From Peptococcaceae bacterium (GTDB lineage Bacteria > Bacillota > Desulfitobacteriia > Desulfitobacteriales > Syntrophobotulaceae): DNA of 52,305 nt. Position numbers and translations under genes: made by a program. Below, one piece after another: positions 6,951 through 19,000 of this stretch; position 1 is the first letter of the stretch, and every line of letters starts with the position of its first letter. The DNA lies in NCBI GenBank assembly GCA_009782825.1, contig WRII01000012.1:1-52305 (forward strand). Reading direction: 5' to 3'. The notes below the pieces were generated by a model, which did not search any database, was not told where the DNA came from, and saw nothing but the letters and a program-made list of their open reading frames with translations.

Positions 6951-9029
6951 ATGCACACCGTGATTATTACAGACCGCTACACCACGCCTCTGTTTACCGC
7001 ACACAGGCGTTTATTTGCCCCTTTTCTCCCTGAGCGCGGCGGCAGCGTCTGTCAATGTTCATGGCATGAAGCCGGTACCGATATTGAACAGGCCGTTCCT
7101 GAACTATATAAGTCTATCAAAGGCTACCCGGAATGGCGCGCCATTATTTTTATCCATCCGCAGCCTGAGGATGTCCTGACATTCAATCCCCATAATCCCT
7201 TTGATTTTACGTGCAATCACAGTCATAACCTGTTGATCCAGGAGAACCCTGTGCCGTTGGTTCGCCTGACTCATATGCTGGCAGGGTTTCCTTCTCTTGG
7301 CGTCAAAGATTATGTAACGGGGTATACATATTATGACGAGGAAGCCGGGAGATTTCTGGAATGCCTTTATGACGACGGCAGACATATCCTGGAGAGTGAG
7401 GTTGACGACCTTACTGATGAAGAACGGGAAGAGCTGTTCGAGAAATTCGGGGGCAGCATTAAGATGCGGCTCTTGGAAATACCGTACTCTGACGCTGAAA
7501 AGGCGGAGTATACCCGTTTGACAAAGAAATATACGCTCAAAGAAAATCGTCCGGTTGACGTGCTGGTTTTAACCACGAGGGAAATCTTGGCGCCGGATGA
7601 CCGCGAGGCTGCCCGCGGGGCTGTCAGCTATGCGTGGGAATTTCATCATGACGAAGACAGCTCGGACTTTTGGAAAATCTACCCCAACACCTGCCGATTT
7701 CTGTGCTATGATCTGCTCAATCCGGAGCATACGCTGTATCCGCGGGAATGTTGGCGGCTTTGCCTGTTGATCCTCACACTGGCTGTCAATCAGGTTCCCA
7801 GCCAAGCGCTGCAAGCCTATCGCCTGTACAAAGCCGATCTCCATATCGACGCCAATGAACTGGGGAGAGTGCTTGACAGGCATATGGCGAATCTTCTTTC
7901 AATTCAAGCAGTTATTCAGGAAAAAATGATGTGCGTCCCGGAAGTGACCCGGGATAAAACAAAAAACCTTGTTCCTGTCCAGGAAGTGTCGGTTAAGTTT
8001 GGAGATGTGGACGAAGGGGATGTGAGCGCACACGGCGACAGGCTTGGGCTTACCTCTGATCACCCTGTCCCTGAGACGCAGTTTTGGCGTGAACACCGGC
8101 ACAGGACAAGGCACTCCATAGATAAGGTTCTGTCCGGGCTGCAGGAGGTTGTGGCGGACAAGGCGGTGGAAGCCCGCCGCAGGATTCATGAGTTTGCCGG
8201 CAGGGAACATGTGCTTGACCGTTTCCAAGTTGAACGTGTCCAAAAACGCCTTGCCGAGCTTGAGCCCCGGGTGATGAACGCCAAGGTCTATGGACTGCTC
8301 GATCCTGACGGGTATCAGGCGGAGTTGGACACAGCCGGCGAGGCTGTTCGCAAGTCTATAGGTCTGCGATTGACGAGACGCAATGCCCTAATTCTTTCCC
8401 TGTGTGCTTTAGGGGTTTACCTCTGCGGGTATCTTCCCTACCTGATAACCGCCGCGAAAATCAGCGGGACGGCCTTTGGCGCGGCATGGGGCCTTGCGGG
8501 GATGGCGCTTGTGCTGCTGGCGGCAGGGGGGCTTCTGACCTTGTGGCTGAGACGGCGCCGGCTTTTAAAAAAAGTAGACATGTATAATAAGAGCGTTATG
8601 TCCGTATTTGACCGGGTGAACCGAGGCGCGGAAGTGTATTCCGACTATTTTTCCAATGTGTGCACCTATATGTATGCCCGTTCAGTGTTATCAGGCGTCG
8701 CGCTGAAAAACACCCACGATTCTGCTGAGGGAAAAATGCGTAAGGCTCACCTTGCCACGCTTGAATCTGAGATTGAAGTGAGCAGGCAGCTCTGCTCTTT
8801 ATGTGGAGTCCCACCGGCTCCTGCCGCCATGAACACCGCTTTTGTAGAAATCACAGATCATTTTCTGCGGGAGCACCCGTCAGCCAGTCCCTTGTATGAG
8901 CTGAAGCCGAGCTGTGTGAAAGGGACAGTGGAACTTGACAATACGGGGGAATCTCTCAATGCGCCGTACAGTTTTGTTTCGGGAATGGGGCTTGTCCGCG
9001 AGGAAATTTATGATAAGAAAGGGGTATAG
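6951..9029 (+). CDS. Large membrane-associated protein of unknown function, partner of the downstream gene
   Basis: 692 residues, no family recognised. The N-terminal half looks globular, with alternating hydrophobic strands (WRAIIFIHP, PVDVLVLTTRE) that suggest a Rossmann-like alpha/beta fold. Residues 330-470 are helical and charged. Two membrane helices lie at about 479-498 and 504-530, followed by an arginine-rich turn (LWLRRRRLLKK) that predicts a cytoplasmic face. The last 150 residues are a soluble tail containing CSLCGVP. There is no signal peptide. The stop is two bases before the next ATG, so the two proteins are almost certainly made together and may form one membrane complex. A role in a secretion-type apparatus is possible, but no hallmark (FtsK ATPase, WXG100) is present nearby. 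Confidence 0.75.
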   Translation: MHTVIITDRYTTPLFTAHRRLFAPFLPERGGSVCQCSWHEAGTDIEQAVPELYKSIKGYPEWRAIIFIHPQPEDVLTFNPHNPFDFTCNHSHNLLIQENPVPLVRLTHMLAGFPSLGVKDYVTGYTYYDEEAGRFLECLYDDGRHILESEVDDLTDEEREELFEKFGGSIKMRLLEIPYSDAEKAEYTRLTKKYTLKENRPVDVLVLTTREILAPDDREAARGAVSYAWEFHHDEDSSDFWKIYPNTCRFLCYDLLNPEHTLYPRECWRLCLLILTLAVNQVPSQALQAYRLYKADLHIDANELGRVLDRHMANLLSIQAVIQEKMMCVPEVTRDKTKNLVPVQEVSVKFGDVDEGDVSAHGDRLGLTSDHPVPETQFWREHRHRTRHSIDKVLSGLQEVVADKAVEARRRIHEFAGREHVLDRFQVERVQKRLAELEPRVMNAKVYGLLDPDGYQAELDTAGEAVRKSIGLRLTRRNALILSLCALGVYLCGYLPYLITAAKISGTAFGAAWGLAGMALVLLAAGGLLTLWLRRRRLLKKVDMYNKSVMSVFDRVNRGAEVYSDYFSNVCTYMYARSVLSGVALKNTHDSAEGKMRKAHLATLESEIEVSRQLCSLCGVPPAPAAMNTAFVEITDHFLREHPSASPLYELKPSCVKGTVELDNTGESLNAPYSFVSGMGLVREEIYDKKGV

Positions 9030-9031
9030 CT

Positions 9032-12000
9032 ATGGTGGATTTTGTGTATGACCTTTTTAAAACCATACTGGTTATGGCCCTGTTTATTGCGCTCCTGTTT
9101 CTGGCCGAAAAGGTAAACTTACCCCGGCAAAAGCGTTCCAGACAGGTCATGCTGCCGTTGGCGGCGGGGGTCTATTGCGTGATAGCTGTGCTGCTTACTG
9201 ATCCAATCAGAGAGGGGATTGCCTCCGCCATGACAGGTATGGGGAAATACATCCCGATTGTGGCAAGCCTGACCCAATGGCTCGATATTATTGTCAATGC
9301 TGTTCTTGTCGGTGTCTTTCTCATGATTAAAAAGACTGTTCTGCTGCCGAAGGGGGATCGGGAAGGGAGCAAAGCCGGGGCTGTGTTGACTCGTATCTCT
9401 GGTAAGTTTTATGAGTATAACGAACGCATGAACACATGGGTGCTCAAGGACGAATTTGGGCAGGCAAAAATCTTATGGAGAGGGTTCTACGGGTTTGCAG
9501 TGGGGATTTCATCACTGATTCTTGTCTTGTCTCATCTCTATCCGGGATGGGAATTTTTTAGAGCGCCCTTTTACCCTGTTTTTGGGATATTGGTTATGGG
9601 TGAGATCTTGTATTTTCTGTCCGGCCTTACCTATCAGGAAATAGTGACGAGCATTGGCGGCGACAATGAGGAATATGATCGTATCACCAATTATGGAATG
9701 CTGCGCAGGGTTTTCCGGGATATCTATGATGACCGAATTCTGTTTGACGATACAGCGGATACCCTTTCCGAGCTCTCAACCTTTGATATGCTTGACACCC
9801 TTTCGGACAGCGCCAACACACAGGATCTCGTTATCTCGGAGTATTTTACGCGATTGCAAGAAAAAGGGCGGTCTGTTGATGCGGGGTTTGTCCGTTCTTG
9901 CATAGACATGGTGAACGGAAAATCTGTCTTAATCAATGTTCCTTTTTATCAAGACCTCACAGCGTATCTGATGCTGCCTCTTGTGCGGCGGCTTTTGTCC
10001 TATGAAAAAGCTCTTGTTATTGTTGGGCGGGACAGCGCTGCTGAGGATGTGCGGAACTGGATACACAAAGGGATCGCCGGGTTTTGCGGGACGCCGGAGT
10101 TGTGGAAAACGGATATTCTCACAAAACGGAAGGCGGAGTGTGATGTGGCTGTCCTGCGGTTTGCGGATGTGTATAACCGGGAGGTTTTGGATGTCAACAC
10201 AGAGTTCTTAAATCAAGTGGGCTTTGTGGTGCTGATTGAGCCGTCACGCGCGATTTCAACCGGGCAAATCGGGCTTTCCCTGATTGTGGATCAGCTGGGA
10301 AAGGGTTCTGAGGACATTGTGTATTGTTCCTGCGACCGGAACTGTGATGGACTTGTTGACTCCCTGTCCCATATTCTGAAGGTCAACCTGACAGAGGTCT
10401 ATGCAACTGTTACAACTCTTGCCAATTGTGCCCTGATGCACTGGGATGCCCATGGGGATTTTCTGCACCATAAAATACTGCCCAATATTGCGCACTATCT
10501 CGGCATGGGAACTGAGCTGGCTGCGGTGGCCCTGAGAAATCAGATCGCCGGGACTGTTTGGGTGAGCAGCGACCGCTTCCCTGTTTTGGATATGCGATGG
10601 ATTGTGGGACAGTATCACAAGAGTATTTGCACTTATATCAGATACCCGCAGAGCCAGGAGGCTCTTGCGGAGGTCTTTCAAGTGGAGGATAATTTATGGA
10701 ATTTGAGCGTGTGGGACAATGCGTTTCTCATTGTTGAGGATGAATTTAATAACCTGTTTGAGATGACGCGGCTCTATTCTACCCGGGCTAAGAAGCAGGG
10801 GTTTGTCAATGTCATAAGCGAAAACTATCTGCTGCGCGATTATATGGCGGACAACGCCGCGATTTTTACCGCTGATTCTAAAGTCATACCGTCTATGGTT
10901 TCGGATTATACCCGGTCGGAGAAGAACACAGTGGTTGAACTTATTATGCGCATGTTTGGCGGAGGGGTCAGCGAAAATGAGTTGAAACACAAACTGTCTC
11001 TGGCGGGTATTGAGTTTGATGACCCGTATACGAGGTTTTGTGAGCTTGTTGCCAAACATTGTTATGTGGATGCTGTGGGGATCGTGCCTTTTTACCAGGA
11101 TGAGAGCTCTGAAGACGGGATGCAGCCGGTTAAGGCGGTGCAGTACACTATCCATAACAATGACACGAAACTGGCGGATTATGCGCGCAGATTTTCCAAC
11201 GCCTATTTTATTATTGAGGATGATAAGGATAAAAACTACTACCTTGGCGCTATGCTTTACGGCCAGGTGTTCCAAAAGTACCTTCCGGGACAGTTTTTGA
11301 CCTATGCGGGGAAATATTATCAGGTTCAGACGATCACTCCGGAAAGTGGCGTTGTGCTGCGGCGGGCTGCCGATCATATTACAGACCGGAAGGCTTATCG
11401 GCAGCGTCGGGAGTACTTCTTATCAGGGTTTACCCTTGATCCGGCGATGGGGTCTTGCAGCACGAGACGGGGAGTGGAATTATCCCGCGGATTCTGCGAT
11501 ATCAGGGTTATGACTCATGGGTATTATGAGTTGACATCGTTAGATGATCTCGCGTCGGGTCATTGTGTGGATTTAAACAGCATCCCTGACCGCATGTATA
11601 AAAATAAGGCGATTCTATGCCTGAAACTGTCAGGGGTCAGTGCAGAGGTGCGGTTTACGACTGCGTTATTATTCAATGAAATTTTTGTCACCCTTTATCC
11701 GGAAAGCTACCCCTATCTTACTGCCGCAGTCAAAAAACCAACCGATATCTCCTCCAATATTCTCGAAGCTGTGAGCTCGGCATATCTTGAGGATGGCGAT
11801 GATGGCGGTGATGAGCTTATAGATGGGGAAGGGATCTATATTATAGAAGACTGTGATATTGATTTGGGGCTGCTTGTTTCCTTTGAGCGCAACCTCACAC
11901 GTGTGCTGGAAATTGTCGCGGATTGCTTGGCTTGGTATGACAGAAAGCTTGAGGGAACAGCAGGCCTTGTGGATAAGGATTCAAACCGGATTCTTAAGTA

Positions 12001-12880
12001 TGGAACACATCTTTATGGAAATCTTGGCCAAATGTCTTCAAGCCGTAGCAATAGCTGTTTTATTCTTTATGGATATGAGAGTGTTGACCCTATGTTAAAT
12101 ATCCAGGAAACCCTAAGTTTCTTATCTCTGCATGGGTATGATAAAAATGTGCTGCAACAAGCCCGTGGAAATTCCGGTCTCGCCGCGCAGACGGGAGCGG
12201 AAATTGATTTTGCCAAGCCTGACGCCCATTTCTGCGATTTCTGTGCCGTGGAGTTATCCGGAGGGGAATACGATGTTTTGGCCGACGGGCGTGAACGGTG
12301 TACGCAATGCTCGAATTCGTCACTGAAAACGGTTGAGAAGTTTGCCCAGCTGTATGAGTACTCTTTGCGCAATATGGAAGCTTTTTTTGGGATTCGTATT
12401 AACGCCCCCATCAGGGTGCGTATGACCGACGCCGGAAAGATGGCAAATCTGTGTGGACAGAAGTTTGTTCCGTCGCCGGGATATAGCGGACGAACCCTGG
12501 CCTTTGCCAAAAAAGATGCCGACGGGTATAGCATCTATGTGGAGAATGGCGCGCCCAAAATTGCCGCAATGGCAAACATTGTTCATGAACTGACTCATAT
12601 ATGGCAGTTTATCAACTGGGACAAGGAAAAAATCTCTGCCCGTTATGGCATAGATGAACCTTTGGTTTATGAGGGGATGGCAAAATGGGCGGAGATCCAA
12701 TATCTGTTCTCACATGACGCGTCTTACGCCAAAAGGCAGGAAATCTATACAAGAGGGCGCAAAGACGCCTATGGGCGGGGATTTATAACATACGCGAAAC
12801 AGTATCCGCTGGAACATGGGTCGGGATATCAGAAAACGCCGCCGTTTCATAAGGAGTGGCCGTTGGAATTGCCGCTATGA
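9032..12880 (+). CDS. Giant membrane protein with a helicase-like core and a C-terminal zinc peptidase (HELTH)
   Basis: 1282 residues. About five membrane helices lie in the first 200 (near 5-25, 38-58, 78-100, 152-172, 180-200). A large soluble region follows. Parts of it recall the DUF1998/MZB superfamily 2 helicase layout, such as KALVIVGRDSAAEDVRNWI, NQVGFVVLIEPSRA, DIVYCSCD, and late DIRVMTHGYYELTS and GIYIIEDCDIDLGLL. No Walker A lysine loop or DEAH box is visible, so it would be a degenerate core. The C-terminus has a zinc site C1068-x2-C1071 and C1090-x2-C1093. The peptidase motif H1185-E-L-T-H1189 follows, with E1214 in LVYEGMAKWAE as probable third ligand. A cysteine-rich site before a HExxH peptidase resembles DA1-type enzymes. 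The domain calls beyond the zinc motifs are inference. Confidence 0.75.
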   Translation: MVDFVYDLFKTILVMALFIALLFLAEKVNLPRQKRSRQVMLPLAAGVYCVIAVLLTDPIREGIASAMTGMGKYIPIVASLTQWLDIIVNAVLVGVFLMIKKTVLLPKGDREGSKAGAVLTRISGKFYEYNERMNTWVLKDEFGQAKILWRGFYGFAVGISSLILVLSHLYPGWEFFRAPFYPVFGILVMGEILYFLSGLTYQEIVTSIGGDNEEYDRITNYGMLRRVFRDIYDDRILFDDTADTLSELSTFDMLDTLSDSANTQDLVISEYFTRLQEKGRSVDAGFVRSCIDMVNGKSVLINVPFYQDLTAYLMLPLVRRLLSYEKALVIVGRDSAAEDVRNWIHKGIAGFCGTPELWKTDILTKRKAECDVAVLRFADVYNREVLDVNTEFLNQVGFVVLIEPSRAISTGQIGLSLIVDQLGKGSEDIVYCSCDRNCDGLVDSLSHILKVNLTEVYATVTTLANCALMHWDAHGDFLHHKILPNIAHYLGMGTELAAVALRNQIAGTVWVSSDRFPVLDMRWIVGQYHKSICTYIRYPQSQEALAEVFQVEDNLWNLSVWDNAFLIVEDEFNNLFEMTRLYSTRAKKQGFVNVISENYLLRDYMADNAAIFTADSKVIPSMVSDYTRSEKNTVVELIMRMFGGGVSENELKHKLSLAGIEFDDPYTRFCELVAKHCYVDAVGIVPFYQDESSEDGMQPVKAVQYTIHNNDTKLADYARRFSNAYFIIEDDKDKNYYLGAMLYGQVFQKYLPGQFLTYAGKYYQVQTITPESGVVLRRAADHITDRKAYRQRREYFLSGFTLDPAMGSCSTRRGVELSRGFCDIRVMTHGYYELTSLDDLASGHCVDLNSIPDRMYKNKAILCLKLSGVSAEVRFTTALLFNEIFVTLYPESYPYLTAAVKKPTDISSNILEAVSSAYLEDGDDGGDELIDGEGIYIIEDCDIDLGLLVSFERNLTRVLEIVADCLAWYDRKLEGTAGLVDKDSNRILKYGTHLYGNLGQMSSSRSNSCFILYGYESVDPMLNIQETLSFLSLHGYDKNVLQQARGNSGLAAQTGAEIDFAKPDAHFCDFCAVELSGGEYDVLADGRERCTQCSNSSLKTVEKFAQLYEYSLRNMEAFFGIRINAPIRVRMTDAGKMANLCGQKFVPSPGYSGRTLAFAKKDADGYSIYVENGAPKIAAMANIVHELTHIWQFINWDKEKISARYGIDEPLVYEGMAKWAEIQYLFSHDASYAKRQEIYTRGRKDAYGRGFITYAKQYPLEHGSGYQKTPPFHKEWPLELPL

Positions 12881-12938
12881 GCCTTGGTTCATGAATCGTA
12901 TTTCTATTTTTGGACATAATGTATAAGAAAGAAATTTG

Positions 12939-12976
12939 ACATCTATCAACTGAGTTAACATCGATAAACTAAGTTG
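12939..12976. repeat. Imperfect 19-bp direct repeat upstream of the glucan synthase gene
   Basis: ACATCTATCAACTGAGTTA at 12939-12957 is followed directly by ACATCGATAAACTAAGTTG at 12958-12976, matching at about 15 of 19 positions. The outer arms also form a partial inverted repeat (ATCTATCAACT against AGTTGACAGAT). It lies in the 169-base gap before the glucan synthase. It could be a regulator site or an old insertion footprint. Confidence 0.5.
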
Positions 12977-13049
12977 ACAGATATCTCCTGTTTAGAAAAA
13001 ATCATTTAGCTCATCCTCTCGGATAGGCGTGGAGAAATTGGAGTTGAGT

Positions 13050-16000
13050 ATGGCGTTAGATAAAATAAACTCACCTGCTGACATGCTTCTTTCTGCAGGT
13101 GAAATGGCTCGGCTGCACCATTGGTTAGGAACAGAATCTCATGGACAGAGTTTACGCGTCCATGTTCAGAACAAAAGTGCCTTTATTGAAAAATCCTACG
13201 CGGCTATCAATGAGTACTATTATCAAACGGATGATTTGATTCCCGCTGCGGAATGGTATCTCGATAACTACTATTTGATTCAGGAATTGATGGGGGATCT
13301 GCAAAAATCCCTGACAGTTACGTATGAGTCCCGGCTGCAGTATCTGAAGGGCAGTCACCTCAAGGGCTATCCGCGTATTTACGTGATTATTGAAAGCTTT
13401 ATGGAGTTGAATGACAGCCACATCGATCTTGACGCCCTGCAGGACTTTGTCGATGCCTATCAGAAAGAGAACCCGTTGGTGTCGGCGGAAATCTGGGCGA
13501 TTCCGCTGATCTTGAAGATTGTCATTCTTGAAAGGATTTGCAAACATATTGAACGGATCCTGTACATCCAACAAGAACGTCAATTGGCGGAGAAGTGGCT
13601 GGAGAGTATTCTGAAGGGATCCCTGGCGGACTACACCCATCTGGGCCAGTCCGATATGGATGACGATATGGACGAGGAGAGGGGTGGATCTGCCAGGCAT
13701 ATATCTGCTAAACAGGTATCGGCGAAACAGGTATCTGCTAAACAGGTATCGGGGAAGTATCCTCCCAAGAATTCAGCGAAGGAATATTCAACAATATTTT
13801 TGGACAGGGTTGGCTATCTGCTGCGCGAGCTGGGTCCTGAGGCGAAGATGCTGTTAAACTGGCTGGATAAGGAAGCCGGCCGGCGCAAACAAACCTTAGA
13901 AGCTATCCGCGAAAAAGAGCAGTACTTTCTTTCTCTCAACGGGCTGGGCATGAGCAACCTGCTGTCCAATATCAAAAAAATCGGTTCCATGAACTGGTCG
14001 CAATTTTTTGAAACAGTCAGCTTGGTTCAACGGGTCCTTCATGACGATCCCAGCGGGACTTTTGAGAAAATGGATTTTGAATCCCGGGATAAATACAGGC
14101 ATGAAGTGGAGATTTTGGCTGAACGATATGACTTGTCGGAATTGTGTGTTGCCCAGCTGGTTAAGGAACTGGCGTCGACGAAAGCGGAGAGTCCTCAGCG
14201 TCATATCGGCTACTATCTGTTGGGGCGGGGCAGGCATTTGTTGGAGCTGGCGCTGTTGGACTATTGCCCCCGGGGAAAACGGTTGCGCATATGGCCGGGG
14301 TTGTTTATCCGGCAGCATAATACGGTGTCGTACTTAGGGTTTATTGGGGCCTGCTCGATTCTTGTGACCATGCTTCTGCATTGGGGTATGCGAGCTTTGG
14401 CGGGATGGCCGGGTATCTGGGGATCGGCGGGATGGCCGGATGCTGCTTTGGGATCCCCTGTGGTATCGGCTGTGGGGCCGGCGGTGGCGTCTGCTGCGGG
14501 ATGGATCAGCATTTTTATTGTGGTCTTGGGTATTGTGGTCTTTGGGGCCAATACCTTGGTGTGCCGGTTCACAACCCCAAGCTTCCTGCCTAAGATTGAT
14601 TTTTCCAAAGGCATTGCCCCTGAGTGTAAGACTCTTGTGGTCATTCCGGCGATCTATAATTGCCGTCAGCAGATCAAGAGTTTTTTTGGCCAATTGGAGA
14701 AACATTATCTGCGCAACAGGGATGATAATTTGTTTTTTGCGGTTTTGGGGGATTTTGAGGATGCGGATACGGAGATCACTCCGGAGGAAAATAAGCTTAT
14801 TGAGTATGGGGTCTATAGGGCCCATAATCTGAATAAGAAATATATGACGTCCCAGTTTTTCTTTTTTCACCGGGACAGAACGTATAACGAACGTGAAAAG
14901 GCCTGGATGGGATGGGAGCGCAAGCGCGGCAAACTGATTGAACTGAACCGGGCTTTGCTGGGGGAGACGGAACCGGGTTTTCTGCGGGCGGGGGATTTTG
15001 AGCTGCTCGAAGGTGTGAAGTATGTGATTTCCCTGGATGCGGACACTATTCTGCCGGGGGGGTCGGCGCATAAAATGGTGGGCGCTCTGGCCCATCCTTT
15101 GCAGGAGGCCCATCTGGATGAGGAGCGCAAAAAAGTGGTCTCGGGTTTTGGCCTGCTCCAGCCCCGTGTGGGGATTTCTGTGGAGAGTGCTTTTGAGACG
15201 CCTTTTGCCCATCTGTTTTCAGGGAATGCGGGGATTGATCCGTATACGTGCGCGATTTCTGATGTGTATCAGGATTTGTTTGGCGATGGAATTTTTACAG
15301 GGAAGGGCATTTATGATGTTGAGGTGTTTCATACTTTGACCCAGAAGGCTTTTCCGGATAATCTGATTCTCAGCCATGACTTGATAGAGAGTTTGTATGT
15401 GCGGACGGGCCTGGCCACAGATATTGAGCTGATTGACGGATACCCGAAAAGTTATCTGTCTTATACGAAGAGACTCCATCGCTGGATTCGCGGGGACTGG
15501 CAGCTTATACGCTTCTTCTTTGCGAAGGGGTTAGGGGCTATCTCTAAGTGGAAGATTTTCGACAATCTGCGGCGCAGTTTGGATGCGCCTGCCCAGCTTA
15601 CCCTGGTGGCGTTGGCGCTGCTTTTTCCGCAGGCCCAATGGATTTGTTTTGGTCTGATTGCGTTGTCTCTGCTCTTTCCGTTTCTGCTCAATGTGCTGTT
15701 TCGCTTCCAGGAGAAGACTCTCTTTACACGGTATGGGTGGCAGGATTGCCGCACCCAATTGCTGCAGATTGGCTTTGAGGTTATGGTGCTTTCCCATCGG
15801 GTGCTGGTTCAGATCGACGCGGTGGTGCGCAGCCTTTATCGTCAATGGCTGACGCGCAGAAAGCTGTTGGAGTGGGAAGCGGCGGCCCAGGTGGATTTGA
15901 GGATGAGGGCTTCTTTGAGCAGAAGCTACGGGATTATGGCGGCTGGGGTGATGCTGGGTCTGGCGATTTGTCTGTGGGGATTTTTCACGTCCCCGGTGGC

Positions 16001-19000
16001 GGCGGCGGCTTTTGCTGTGGCTTGGGCGTTGGGGCCTTGGGTGGTGTACACGACATCAAAATCCTATCGCAATCCAAGCGAGGAAGCGCCCAATGAAGAA
16101 AGCGCGCAGTATTTACGCCAGCACGCGTGGAAGATCTGGGGGTTCTTTGCGACCTTTGTCAATCGAACGAATAACTATCTGCCGCCGGACAATATTCAGC
16201 TGGAACCTTATAAGGGGGTGGCTCATCGTACGTCTCCCACCAATATCGGTTTGGCTTTGCTGGCGAATCTGGAGGCGAACTATCTGGGCTACCTGACCTT
16301 TTCGGGTCTGATCAGACGGATCCGGTCTACTATGAAGACGCTGAATAAATTGGATCAATGGAATGGACACCTCTATAACTGGTATCGCACGGATACTTTG
16401 GAGCCTTTGTATCCGATCTATATTTCGACAGTGGACAGCGGCAATATGGCTGGATATATGCTGACTTTAAGCAATGGATTAAGGCATGTGTGCAATACGA
16501 GCCATCTGATTTCGACCAGTGTGCTGGACGGATTGGAGGATGCCTGCCAGGCGGCTGATCTGGGGGAGGAATATAGGCGGGACTTAGATGGGTTGAGGAA
16601 GATCTGTGAGGATCAAGGCCATGTGGTTGTCAAGGAATTGAATGAGATGCTGGCAGTATGGCAGGAGAGGATAGCTGCTCTTATGCCGGAATCGGGGGGT
16701 GCGGGAAGTGCTGGGATCGGAAGCACCGAAAGTGCCGGGAGTATCGCAAGCGTCGGAAGTGCCGGGAGTATCGCAAGCGCCGGAAGTGCAGGGAGTGTTG
16801 CAAGCCCAGAAAGTGCAGGGAGTGCCGGGAGTGTTGGAAGCGCCGGGAGCGCCGGGAGCGCCGGGAGTGTCGGAAGCACGGGAAGTGCGGGGAGCGCTGA
16901 TGAAAAAAGCGCTGTCTTGGGCTATGACTCTATGATGGCCTTGCATAAAATGATAACTGCTCTGCGCTTGGAGATTACACGATTCTTTCCGGCTGACTTT
17001 CTCAAGATTCATGAGGCACGTGGCTGGCGGGTGCCTGAGGGGATGTCCTTGGATGCCATGCGCCGCCAGTATGGGATGTTCTTGCATCAGATGCTGAAAG
17101 AAAAGAAATCGGATAAGGAAGATAACTCCAATGATAGGGCTCTTAAGGAATGTTTGAGGAAAGTTCTGCAGGAGATTGTTGATGCTGAATTTGCTTGCCA
17201 TTCTTTGTGTCACAGCATGGAACGGATGGTCGCGAATATGGATTTCAAACCGCTTTTCAACGAACAGCGCAATATTTTCAGTATCGGCTATAATGTATCA
17301 GAACAAAAACTGGACAAATCTTACTATGACTTGTTGGCTTCCGAGGCGCGCCTGGCCAGCTTCCTGGCTATCGCCAAAGGGGAAGTGGAGGAGAGTCATT
17401 GGTTCAAGTTGTCGCGGCCATTGACGCGCATTGAGACGCATCAATGCCTGTTGTCCTGGAGCGGGACGGCTTTTGAGTTTCTCATGCCTCTGCTGATCAT
17501 GAAAAACTTCCGTGGTACGCTGCTGGATGAATCTTATCGGTCCATGCTGATGATTCAACAGAATTATGCGCGCAAGAGCGGCAAGGTGCCATGGGGGATT
17601 TCCGAATCCGGGTTTTATGCTTTTGATGTGCAGAACAACTATCAATATAAGGCTTTCGGGGTTCCCGGCATTGGTCTCAAAAGGGGGCTGCCGCGGGATC
17701 TGGTGATTACGCCTTATGCCACATTTATGGGGCTGACTGTGGATCGTTCCGCGTGCATAACGAACTTGAAAATGATGCAGGCTCAGGGATTTGAAGGTCC
17801 TTATGGGTTGTATGAAGCGGCGGATTATACCCCGGGGCGGGTGCGGCATAACCAAAGAAATAGTGTGATCAAAAGCTATATGGCTCACCATCATGGCATG
17901 AGTCTGGGGGCCCTGGTGAATACCTTGAGAGGGAATATTCTTCAGGAACATTTTCATCATGAACCGATGATTAAGAGTATTGAACTGCTGCTGCAGGAAC
18001 AGCTGCCGTCGAAGGACTATACTTTCAGTCCGATTATGGAAGAGGTTCGGGAGAAGAAGGTGGTGGCCCGAGCCCATGGCAGCGCGGAGAAGCCTGTGGT
18101 GTACACGGAGCCTCAAACCCGACTGCCCCAGACTCATTTTATTTCCAACCGGGAGTATTCTGTCATGCTGACTCCGGCGGGGAGCGGTTACAGCAAGCTG
18201 CATAATACGTCTGTGTCCCGCTGGCGCCAGGATCCGGTGCTGGATATGTATGGGAATTACATCTATATTCATAATCTGAATTCCGGAGATTTTTGGTCGG
18301 CAACGTATAAACCGTGCCATAGTACGGGAGATGAGTACCGGGTGTTTTGTTTTCCTAATTCTGTGCGTTTTCAACGTAAGGATGGGAACATTACATCGGG
18401 GACGGAGGTCTGGGTTTCCCCGGATGATCCTGTGGAACTCAGAACGCTGACGCTCACCAATCATAGCAAATATTACCGGGATGTGGAGACCACAAGCTAC
18501 TTCGAAGTGGTGCTCAATTCTTTTGAAGCGGACTTGGCGCATCCAGCCTTTAGCAATCTCTTTATCAAGACGGGGTTCGAAAATAATTGTCTCTATGCTT
18601 ACCGCCGTTCCCGCGGGGTCAGCGATACCCAGGGATTTGTCTGGCATTCTCTGATTGCGGATACGGAACTGATTGGGGATCTGCAATATGAAACGGACAG
18701 GGCGAAATTTATCGGACGCAATGGGACTTTGGAGGATCCTCATGCTTTGGGAGTCAATATTCCGCTGTCCAACAGCACAGGCTCGATCCTGGATCCGATT
18801 ATGAGCCTGCGGGCCCGTGTGCGCCTGATGCCGGGACAAACGGTGAAGATATGCTATTTGAGCGGTGTGGCGTCCTGCAAAGAGGATTGCATTCACATGG
18901 CGGAAAAATATAAACGGGGCGGTATGCTGGATACGGTCAAAGAGCTCTCTTGGTCTCAATCGCTGATGGAATTGAATAATATGGGGCTGAGCTTTGCGGA

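Noticed and set aside
17298-18959. Long minus-strand open frame opposite the glucan synthase gene (553 codons)
   Set aside because: It is the antisense shadow of a conserved coding region, has no ribosome binding site and its composition (Arg/His/Ile/Gln-rich) is that of a reverse-frame translation.
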